Origin: Aphrocallistes beatrix
Lineage: Eukaryota > Porifera > Hexactinellida > Sceptrulophora > Aphrocallistidae
Reading direction: 5' to 3'
Length of the DNA stretch: 64,000 bases
Assembly: GCA_963281255.1 (NCBI GenBank)
Contig: OY725490.1
Location: forward strand, 6,820,001-6,884,000
This document shows positions 55,279 through 64,000 of this stretch, in pieces. Position 1 is the first letter of the stretch, and each line of letters begins with the position of its first letter. The position numbers were made by a program, and so were the translations under genes. The notes beneath the pieces are model-generated. The model ran no database searches. It was not told where the DNA came from and was given only the letters and a program-made list of their open reading frames with translations.

Positions 55279-58200
55279 ATGGATGGTCAACTGAGTAGAG
55301 AAAAGTGTCCACTTCGAGTGAGTAATGAGTCAATAGCATCCGTAGATTCTACCAGATTACTCGGCTCTATTTTCTATAGCGAGGGAGGTTGATATCAACG
55401 GATCTTGAGACATTCTTTACAGAATGGAAAGATATTCAGAATTCTGATCGGATATCGTATCATCCAGTGGATACTGAGGTTGAAAATGAACTTACAGATG
55501 AAGATAAAGTTGAGAAAGGTGAGTGGTGATATCACGGTTTTATTACATTCGTACATCCTATACGTCTACTCTTGAGGACGAGCTGTGGTTGTAATTACAC
55601 TATATAGCTGTGTAATAATGAGTTGTGGTTTTGCTGTAGGAAGGATTGCAAAACCATTTGTATATACACAAGCATGCTAACTTTGAGCGAATACTTAAGC
55701 CAATCTCTTCTATTATCATTTAGAGGTGCAAGAACAGATAGACTGGCTTGCAGACGCAGGAATGAAGAACATCGCCGATAAGATAACAGGTGGTTTTACT
55801 GTTAGGTGACAATGGACGCTTTTTGTATTTAAACTTGTATCATTTTTTATAAATCATTTTTTATACAGCGAGTCCGAATCTCAATGGATTTGATCTCGAG
55901 GCCTCAGTAGCCTGGATGTCCGATAAGCAGGCTTCAGTGGTTCGAAAGCGCGTGTTCAGTGTTCAAAACACTATAAAGAGGAGAAATGCGAAAAAGAGAT
56001 GTATAGCGGAACACAACACGTACACAGATGCCGCGAAGGATCCCCATTACGCAGTACCAGGAACAGGGAATGACGTTAGTAGACTCGATATTAAACGTAT
56101 TAAGCCGAATGAATGATGGTACTTTCTTTCGTTATTTAGCCATCACCCGTTGAGAACGTGGAGAGCTCACTAACCAAGACATTCTATGAGCAGTATGATA
56201 ACATTGTTTCACCTCGGGGTGCTGCCCCTACGGATATAATGGACAGTTGCGAGGTTCCTACGTTCGAACTGGTACTTTACTCTACAATTGCGTTTATGTT
56301 CTAATTCATTGTTTCTTTTTATTGTAACTTAACATTGTTTAGCATGAGGCGAATCCAATGTATGACAGTCTATCTGGGAGTTTGCTGATTTCTGATTTGA
56401 AACAATGCCCCCCTCGGCCAATATCCAAATCCAGACCTGTGATCAGAAAGGGAGCTAACCATCGTACAAATTCTTTCACACCTGAACAAGAGAATCAATA
56501 CGACACTATTGTGGATATCGTTTCTATGCCATTAACACCATGTTCCCCCAGCCGTGCATTCTTTCCTAGCCATAAGAATCTGAATCGATCCACATCAGAC
56601 AACCAGCTCTCCCTCTCCAACCAATCCTTTAACAGCGGCACCAGTGACTGCTGCTTCTACATCACTAAGCGCCATGATGCGGACGGACTGCCTGTGAGTT
56701 TAAGTTTATGCAGAATATTGAGTTCATTGAATCAATGATATACGAGACACTTTGTATATAGGAAGCTCATTTAGTGCCAGAGGATGAGGGGATCACAAGG
56801 ATAGGAGACCTCCATCCGGAGGATTACCAGAAGATTGGTTCGCTAGCGCTCATAGAACTAACCGCAATTCTGGACAATTATAATCTAAAACTGAATAAGA
56901 GGAAAGCACCTAAAACGAGAAACAAAGGTAAGATTCATACGATTGAATGAGTTCACTTGGAAATTCATATTATCAAGTTTTGAGTAGAGAATGGAGTGTT
57001 TGGAGTTTCAATTGATCAGATGCTAGTTAACGATTTGAGGAGGAGACCTCACTATAAAGGGGACGTCCCGCTGTTCCTAGAAGAGGTAAACCTAATTACA
57101 CTCAATTCAACAATTCTTAAGCGATGAGATATATCCTAATACTAACCTTGTGTTTTATTAGATCTGTCAGTGCATAGAGGAACAGGGTCTATCTGAGGAA
57201 GGGATCCTTCGAGTACCTGGCAACGCTGCTCGAACTAAGGTATGCATAACTTTAAGGGCCAATTAATGATGAGTCATTATGTATATCTACTGTATTCCAT
57301 TTTATGAAGAAAATAATAGAGGAAATCGAATCTCAGTTTAACAATGGGCGGTTTTCTTGGAAAGGAATCGCTACGAAAGATTTATCGAGCATTCTCAAGC
57401 AGTTTTTAAGGTAATACATTCTCGTTCCACAAATTGCAACTAGAAAACTGCAATTTACTCCTCCACTGATCTGTAGAGATATGCCGTCACCGCTAGTTAC
57501 CCACGAGTTCCTGGAGACTTTTCTCGAAATAAACAGTGAGTGTACGCGAGAATATACTTCAAGATAATGAATTAATACTGTATACGAACCAGGTGTCCCA
57601 GATCAGCTGGAGAAGTTGAGAACTCTCAACTGCCTCATCCTAACTCTGCCCCTCACCCACAGCGCTTGTCTCAAGCGCATCCTGCAGTTCGTCACCAAGA
57701 TAGTAGAACACAGCGATGAGAACAAGATGACACAGAGCAACTGCTCCCTCGTAATGGCGCCCAACCTGTTCTACACCCCTGGTGTCGCAGCCCCGGCTAG
57801 CGGGAGAACGGTGGACCCAGGTGACGAGATCCAGAGGGCGACTGCTCTCACGGATGTCATGAAGATGATGATAAAGTATCATGAAACTCTATGGGTGGTG
57901 AGTATAACTGATATATTGATTTGATCGGAACATCTGGATAGTATTCCCCTCAAATGCTTACAGCAACAATCGATTTGAGTCTGTGATCCAAGATATGATA
58001 TAATAAAATACATTCTTATGACACCATCCAGTATTATTCAAATAACGTAATAGACAAGTACTGCTGAGAGCAAATATTTCAAAGAGGGAATTGCATCAGG
58101 TAAATCACTCCAAATATGAAAGTGAAACAAAAAGATTATGCCAGTTTCCTTTAATTCCTTATCATAACATGAGCCATCTTGAGAGTCGTCAGCATGCAGC

Positions 58201-59308
58201 AGACAGCTGCATGAGTTAATACGTGCTTGAATGCAATTTATGTGATTGTCTCCTACCTTGGTAGATTCCTAACCAACTCGTTTCAATATTGAGAATGCAA
58301 ACTGACCAGCCAATGAACAACTTTCCTGGAGTCAAAAAGGTACAAAAGGTAAAATGTTTGTACAGTACACCCTCGCTAATCCGATCAGTTCTGTGCCGAT
58401 GATCGAAAAAATCGTTCGGATTAGTGAATTTGCTCCGATTAGCGAAATAACACTAATTCAATTGGGTATTAACTATAATAAATTCGTATTGTTAGAAAAT
58501 TAAGGATATAATTTTGTTATGATTGCTTTTTTTAACGAGGTTTCGCAATCATAGATCATAAACGTTGGTTCAAATTGTAAAAATCAAGTGTTCGGATTAG
58601 CGAGGGTTCGGATTAGCGAGATTCGGAATAACGAGGGTGTACTGTAATAATATATTCAAATGTCAAATGTTTACATTTTTTGTTGGTTTTAGAATCAACG
58701 TCGCTGGAAGATTTTCCGGATGGGCACGTCATCAACAATAAGCAATACGAGTAACCCAATGATCCAGGATAACATGGTAAGACTCTGCTATTATGTCTGC
58801 TCCGTTCTTCTGTTATCATACAAGCAATGTATTCTCTAGATCAACGACACGCTAGTCGTCCGTTTACAGAGTCCGTTATTCGTTCAGAAATCGCGAGCTA
58901 TCAAAGTAGATGAGTATCTGACAGCTGGAGATGCCCTTAAAGAGTACAACAAACATTTCAAAATCCATAAAGAAACCGTGAATAATTATTACCCACTAAC
59001 TCGGCAGAAATGCTATGGTTGCTTCGGGCAAAAACATTTCCCAGAAACGTTAGATATACAGGATAACGTCCAACTGGAAGACTTGCACATTTATGAGTAC
59101 TCTGGAAACTTAAGTATGTAAATCTTTTAAAATGAATATTCAATTCAATCAAAAAGCCTAATTAATACTCTCTAATCCGTCTATAGAAATAAGAAAACTC
59201 CATCCTAAAGCGATGATTCATTCTGTCCGCAGTTCCAATCCCCAAGGCATATTCATCGTCTTACCAGATTCCTTCCCAGACCCTAGTCTCCTCTTGAAGG
59301 AGAGATAA
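55279..59308 (+). CDS. Rho GTPase-activating protein, ARHGAP18/28/40 family
   Basis: Sixteen exons close to 767 residues: 55279-55317, 55380-55518, 55724-55789, 55869-56074, 56140-56271, 56343-56693, 56762-56927, 56988-57085, 57162-57239, 57310-57410, 57477-57535, 57593-57897, 58265-58348, 58693-58776, 58840-59113, 59187-59308. Family landmarks: N-terminal LSTDLETFFTEW-like helix (LISTDLETFFTEWKDIQ), TRIGDLHPEDYQKIGSLALI before the GAP domain, the RhoGAP domain with arginine finger in GILRVPGN and NKMTQSNCSLVMAPNLF, and the C-terminal ubiquitin-like segment ending in LHPKAMIHSV. These proteins switch off RhoA at the cortex to control stress fibres and cell shape. Exon 1 is only 13 codons and is the least certain. 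A pogo-like MITE occupies the intron before exon 14. Confidence 0.9.
58363..58644. mobile_element. Pogo/Tigger-like MITE in a RhoGAP intron
   Basis: 282 bp, flanked by TA on both sides. The first 21 bases (CAGTACACCCTCGCTAATCCG) and the reverse complement of the last 21 differ at two positions. Sub-terminal copies of TTCGGATTAGCGA repeat inside both ends. There is no open frame. The ends are unrelated in detail to the MITE at 3366-3548 but share the CAGT start, TA target and repeated sub-terminal layout, so it is a second family of the same type. It fills most of the 344-nt intron between RhoGAP exons 13 and 14. Confidence 0.88.
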
Positions 59309-59632
59309 CACGTTCACACTTTTAACGACCATCCCCCTAACACACCCTTACCATATTTGTTAGAGGCATGCTTTCTAATTGATTGTTATTTATGTTTCTA
59401 CTTAATGTAATATTACTATTAGATTATTTAATTATTCCGAATTAGTTTGGTTTAACACTAATGATTTACTTTTAATTTGGCACGAAAATGATCTAACACA
59501 GTAATTAGCTACATCATAATACTGCCACTGCATTTCATGGTAGAAATTGGAACTGCTACTTCAACATTGAATCATTATCAGAAAACTGAAGCGTAGCAAT
59601 TTCTGTTCTGCACAGTAATTAGAATAATCATA
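59309..59632. other. Intergenic region, RhoGAP / EF-hand-like gene
   Basis: 324 bp of AT-rich sequence; no feature beyond probable 3' UTR and promoter. Confidence 0.5.
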
Positions 59633-60361
59633 ATGACTAGTTTCAGGTATGTGCCACCACCTGAAGAAAGTCATTCCAATGCTCCACCTCAGCGCAGTGG
59701 TTTTAAATCCGGAGCTCTCATTGCGGCTTTTCAAATTCTCGACACGAAGAGACAGGGGTACTTTCCAAAGGATATCCTCCTACACATCTTGACTAGAAAA
59801 GGGGAGAGGGGGTTAGATCCTGATTTCGTACAGGGGGTGCTAGATAAGGTGTCGATAGGGGGGCGTGTGTACTATAGGGACCTTTGCGAGTTGTTCAGAG
59901 AGACCGCGATGAAAGCAGAAGCTCAATTGGATATAGTAAGAGATTCCGAAGAGACACAGAGAGTTGAAACAGTTCAAGAAGTTCCGAATGAAACAGTTGA
60001 AATGGTAGAACCCGCCTATCCCATGGATAGCAAACCCAAAGTTACGCCAGGGAATAGTTTCAGTGATTCAGATGATTCATACCCGAATTTCGACCACACT
60101 CCTGTCCCCACGCCTGAGCGTCCAGGCAGCGCGTCAACAGGGCAAGTCGAGACGCTCTCACTTCCGCTAACTGCCCAAGATAACGAATCTATGCTAGACC
60201 AAGCTTCCAGCTTGCAAAATGTCGCGAGTGTAGAACACCTCGAAGAAGTCTCTCCCAACTCAGAAGACGCAGATCTAAATGGATTGCATGGCGGAGCAGC
60301 CATGCAGGGCGTTGGGGAAATCCCAGAGCTGCTGAAGCAAGCGGAATCTGATCAGAATTGA
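59633..60361 (+). CDS. EF-hand-like protein with acidic disordered tail, unrecognised
   Basis: Single exon, 242 residues. Residues 28-95 look like a degenerate EF-hand pair: ALIAAFQILDTKRQGYFPKD resembles an EF-hand entering helix and loop (DTKRQGYF with few acidic ligands), and VSIGGRVYYRDLCELF resembles the second. Calcium binding is therefore doubtful. The remaining 145 residues are rich in Glu, Ser and Pro with no predicted fold (SDSDDSYPNFDHTPVPTPE). I do not recognise a named family; ciliary or cytoskeletal EF-hand proteins are a possibility only. It lies 324 bp after the RhoGAP gene. Confidence 0.65.
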   Translation: MTSFRYVPPPEESHSNAPPQRSGFKSGALIAAFQILDTKRQGYFPKDILLHILTRKGERGLDPDFVQGVLDKVSIGGRVYYRDLCELFRETAMKAEAQLDIVRDSEETQRVETVQEVPNETVEMVEPAYPMDSKPKVTPGNSFSDSDDSYPNFDHTPVPTPERPGSASTGQVETLSLPLTAQDNESMLDQASSLQNVASVEHLEEVSPNSEDADLNGLHGGAAMQGVGEIPELLKQAESDQN

Positions 60362-60983
60362 AGTCACAAAAATTGGGATGAAGTAATGAGCATTTTTATA
60401 ACTGATAATTTGCATTATAATACATTTCTCACTTATTATATCATCCTGTTAAATTTCGAATACACTATTTTTGTATCAATAATTGAACTTTAATAGTCTT
60501 GTAATTCGTTTCGATGATGCCCTAAAGCTATGCACACCAAACAGGTTTCAACTCGATATAGTCACTGTTCAGATTGCGATGAGGTATGACGCGTTTAATC
60601 AGAGCATAGTGATTGTACGTTCCATCACCACACAAGGGATTTATCCGCATTCCGATTTCACTATTACACAATGCGGGCAATTTATGCGATGAAACAGATG
60701 CTCTAGCTATTTACTATTACACATTTGTAAAATGATAACGTCTATGTGGTGCTTGTTTTTCCAAGAACCTAGCCGCATTAGGTAATGATAATTCAGGATA
60801 CTTTTACTTTCACTAAGTTGTACAAACAACTGGTAAAGCGTATAAATACTATATTAGTCTGTTGCTAGCAGAAACGCACTTAAATAAATAAATAATTTAA
60901 ATATTCGACGAATTTCGAACCGAGATAATGCGCAACTGTCGACAGAGAAAGTTAATTGCCCTCTTAGAATTAGATTAGGTAGA
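60362..60983. other. Intergenic region without a clear gene
   Basis: 622 bp. A 69-codon frame at 60483-60692 has no start context, no similarity I recognise and ordinary composition, so I do not call it. No repeats or RNA genes seen. Confidence 0.55.
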
Positions 60984-61415
60984 ATGGCGTCAAGATTTCT
61001 TGGCAAATCATGGTTTAGACTTCGACCGCTAGTCGATCAGGACATAATTGCGGAGCCGATTTGGCTGAAAGTAGCAGAGACGTTTCCGCCCCTTCCTCCC
61101 CCCAGCGTAGAAGCGAAAAAAAAGGAAGATATTCGCAACCTATTTCCTGAGGAGGTGCAGAGAAGGAGAATCGATATGAAGTATCGCATGGATCAGACGC
61201 ACCCTTTGCGAGAGACAGAGAGTGTGGAGGCGTTCGGGCGGGAGGAGCTAAGGAAGGAGCTTGACCTCCTGCTGGAGAACGGAATGAAGGAGGAGCTAGC
61301 CTGGCAGATGGGCATCAAGCGGTTATGGACTCAGTACAGGATTTCGGCGACGAATGTAGAGGAGGAGGTCAAGATTCGTAGATTGTTAAAACTTAAGAAA
61401 TTAGCCGAAGATTAA
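60984..61415 (+). CDS. Possible mitochondrial ribosomal protein mS23
   Basis: Single exon, 143 residues. EPIWLKVAETFPPLPPP resembles the P-L/I-W-x-x-V-x-x-AFPP block near the N-terminus of MRPS23, followed by a basic region with IRNLFPEEVQRRRI that could match the family's IRNIFYPED-type segment. The start is basic and lacks acidic residues (MASRFLGKSWFRLRPL), compatible with mitochondrial import. The C-terminal 70 residues are strongly helical and charged. The size fits a small-subunit protein. The assignment is a similarity judged by eye and could be wrong; another small mitoribosomal or mitochondrial protein is the main alternative. Confidence 0.5.
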   Translation: MASRFLGKSWFRLRPLVDQDIIAEPIWLKVAETFPPLPPPSVEAKKKEDIRNLFPEEVQRRRIDMKYRMDQTHPLRETESVEAFGREELRKELDLLLENGMKEELAWQMGIKRLWTQYRISATNVEEEVKIRRLLKLKKLAED

Positions 61416-61550
61416 CTTCGAATGTATTAGGCAACCCGACCCTTTCTACCATTAGACGAGAAAAATATAAAAATATACATTCCTTATAATGCAAAAAATA
61501 TGCAACAATATTTAAATCAAATTTCTTGTTAAAATTAGCACTAAATTTGA

Positions 61551-62698
61551 ATGTCAAATAAAGAGTACTTCGACGGTCCCAGAGTTGTTTCGGCTGAGCA
61601 ATCCAAACGGGACAGAGCGCAGGCTCCCAGGAACCTCGAGAGGGAGAATGAAGAACTGGTGCGAAAAGTGGAGACGATGAGAACTATATGCGATGATTTC
61701 GGTAGAATGAGTCACAGGTGTCAAACGCTCGAAGGTGACCTCAAACAATCGAATACAAACCTACAACACTATAAAGAAAGGACCAAGATGCTGCAGAAAC
61801 AAGTGGACGGACTCAAATCAGGTAGGTGTACCGTCATGGGATAACAGGGTATTCTTTGATGTAATATATTTCTGTTGATAGTATTTGATGTTAGTTTATT
61901 TTTAGGGAAATTGAAACCAGACAATGTTCCTAACTTTAAATCTGCAAATCCGAACCAACAAATCATAAAAGCGCTCCTCAATGAAAATGAAAATCTGACC
62001 AAAAACATCGAACAGATGAAAAAGATCAAAGAAAAGGTGATGCATAATACTGCGAACGTTGACAGGTCGGATATTCTGGAAGCACTCGTCCAACTGGAGG
62101 AGGAGAACAAAGGCTTGAGGTCTCGGCTGAATATGGGAGACGCGTCTCCTCACTCGTATACAGGGCCTGAAGAGGAGAGCGTGGAGATAACCCAGTTGAG
62201 GGAGCGACTAAAGATGTCAGGTGAGTAGATAGACCATGGATAATTGGATAATTCTGAACTATCTATGCATCTATGGTGCAGCATATAGGACAACATCATT
62301 ATATTCTCGTCGTTCTAGTTAACCACTCACGAGACCTGAAAGATAATGTGGAAACCCTGGAGAGGGAACTAACACACAACAGGAAGTTGCTAGAAGAGAG
62401 ATTCCAGCAGCTTAACTTACGCACTATCTCGCCAGCAGGCCCAGCGATGGGTATAAAGAACTCCAACCAGGCTCTAGCACGTGGTGACCCATTCGTACCC
62501 TTCCACCCAGATCCCGGCTACTTTGTCCCTTCACACCATCCTCCTATGTATCCTGACCCCTTCACATATGGCCAATCGCCTACCATCCCACCCCACAGTG
62601 TTGTATTACCTACAACAGGCGCACGTGAAAAGCATAAACCGAGGACCAGTCCGCACCCCCCGCACTCGTATCAACCTCCCGATATGTACCCCAAATAA
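61551..62698 (+). CDS. Coiled-coil protein with proline-rich C-terminus
   Basis: Three exons (61551-61821, 61906-62220, 62319-62698) give 321 residues. Residues ~25-200 form a heptad-rich coiled coil in several blocks: ERENEELVRKVETM, HYKERTKMLQKQVDGLK, ENENLTKNIEQMKKIKEK and EALVQLEEENKGLRSRL. The last 100 residues are rich in Pro, His and Tyr (HPDPGYFVPSHHPPMYPDP). Coiled coil followed by a proline-rich tail recalls TNIP/ABIN-like adaptors, but I see no diagnostic ubiquitin-binding motif, so no name is given. It starts 135 bp after the preceding gene on the same strand. Confidence 0.7.
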
Positions 62699-64000
62699 TG
62701 GAGATTAGGTTCTCCCCTACGTTAACACAAATATATATATATATAGACTTTTCATGAGATCTTAGGCAAAAGAGCGGCGCATGCAACTGCTTGATATGTA
62801 TTGTATAGAGATGAAATGTAAGCTGCTGCCTGTGTAGAAGTATTATTTCTCTCTGCTAGATCTTAATTTTGTTTAAAATAGAACTCAGTTATTTCTGTAT
62901 GTATATGTGGCTGTACTTGTGAATATATTGCACGTGTACCAAGTTTCACTCTCCGGGACCCATGGCCTTACGAAATGCAGTGTCATATTATGATGTTTCG
63001 GTCAATACCGCCGATATACCTATATTAAACTTTAAAGAGCAATTTCGAAATTTGATTTATGCAATTATTATGTGGTATAGAAAAGTATTCAGATGAATAT
63101 TTCGAATTTTAACTTGATTAATTAACCAATTCCAATACGTATATTGCCGCATAATTCTGGAAGGATTACTTGTACCCTGTGTTTCTATAGTTAGTTCCAT
63201 TTCCTCTCATGTTACCTCATAAAAACGAGCAATAAACTTATGAGAAAAATTAAAAATATCTACTGATTGCAAAATACCATTTAACAGCATAAAAATGTAA
63301 ATATTAGTTAACTGTGGAATGCCTAGCATTGATAAGGCTTCAGCACCATATAAAATGGCTGGGAGACATCCGCGATATCGGGGACACTGTCCCCAGTGGG
63401 GATTCTACGGTTAAAATAATTAGTTTTTTTATATACAGGAATTTAAATGCTTGGCAATGAAAGGACACAAAAACACAAAATGCATTCCATGTCAAATCCA
63501 CTATTATTAGCTAAGAATTTTTCCAATAATATTAGCTGACTCTACTCGAGTTTGCATTTCAAAAATTCCACTCAGTTATAATACGTCAGTTATTTTATGG
63601 AAAATGCAGTTAGCCAGTATAGTTTCATAACCACCATGCGTTTTATTTGGCGATAATTTGCACCCTACACACAGTTGGTAAGAAAAATACAATTTTTGAT
63701 ACGAAATAAATTCATTGATGGCTGTAATAAATTGACCTTATCATGATCTCGTAAGCTTCAGGAACCTCAACGAATAATTCTCTGAAATGTCAACAACTAT
63801 TAGACTAAATTATTTTGATTAATTGCTAACGTTTCAGTTATCTCACCAGAAATTGATTTGTCTGTAAATCCAATTAGCAAACAGGTTTAAAATTGAATCT
63901 GGAATTTATCAACAGCGATAAAATGTAATTTTCTTGTAATTTTTTCTAATCCGGGAATTGAAAATTTGTTGAATCGTATGGCACGAGATTATAATCTTAT
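62699..64000. other. Gene-free end of the window
   Basis: 1.3 kb of AT-rich DNA. The first few hundred bases are probably the 3' UTR of the coiled-coil gene and include an AT run near 62732. No coding frame, transposon end or RNA gene was identified. Confidence 0.55.

Noticed and set aside
60483-60692. 69-codon plus-strand frame between genes
   Set aside because: Does not begin with ATG, has no domain or coding bias and no neighbouring exons that fit.

Overview
The window is nuclear DNA from an animal, or a very close holozoan relative, with a compact genome. Genes are split by many short GT-AG introns, mostly about 45-75 nt, and intergenic gaps are often only 120-500 bp. The gene set is animal-like: SUMO-site RanGAP1, CaMKII, myosin III, PAS kinase, CLC-3/4/5, ARHGAP18/28/40, CDK5RAP3, and cilium/testis genes such as TEX9, CAPSL, FBXO16 and ANKAR. 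I cannot name the species. A sponge or another small-genome invertebrate would fit. Splice sites were placed by hand from reading frame, GT/AG signals and family similarity. Almost every multi-exon model closes in frame from ATG to stop.

Layout. 1-8.8 kb: RanGAP1, a gene-poor stretch with a pogo/Tigger-like MITE, a short RVxF-ankyrin protein, then 3.6 kb with no gene. 8.8-18.8 kb: six plus-strand genes in a tight row (unknown small basic protein, CDK5RAP3, glutaminase-like, FBXO16, CaMKII, TEX9). 19-22 kb: CAPSL and DECR1 are divergent, and pirin converges on DECR1. 22.3-35.4 kb, minus strand: PASK, IWR1/SLC7A6OS, a 1508-residue ANKAR and PSMD14/Rpn11. ANKAR has an intact Tc1/mariner element in one intron and an NHL-repeat gene on the opposite strand in another. 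35.8-37.3 kb: coactosin-like and atypical Rab genes, with a perfect hairpin between them. 37.4-44.2 kb, minus strand: SRRM1 and a CLC-3/4/5 exchanger whose first long intron holds a complete C1QBP gene. 44.7-62.7 kb, plus strand: a PH-RA-SH3-RUN adaptor, an intronless class III myosin, EFHD1/2 (swiprosin), ARHGAP18/28/40, an EF-hand-like unknown, a possible mS23 protein and a coiled-coil/proline-rich protein. The last 1.3 kb has no gene.

The most unusual points are: (1) the glutaminase-like protein lacks the catalytic serine (Gln in its place) and one substrate tyrosine (His) although the rest of the fold and many active-site residues remain, so it may be a pseudoenzyme; (2) the PH-RA-SH3-RUN architecture next to myosin III; (3) an intronless myosin III with about seven IQ-like motifs; (4) a Rab with Glu at the catalytic Gln position; (5) two complete genes nested in introns; (6) four transposon insertions with clean target duplications, three of them in introns. 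No CRISPR array, rRNA or convincing tRNA was seen.
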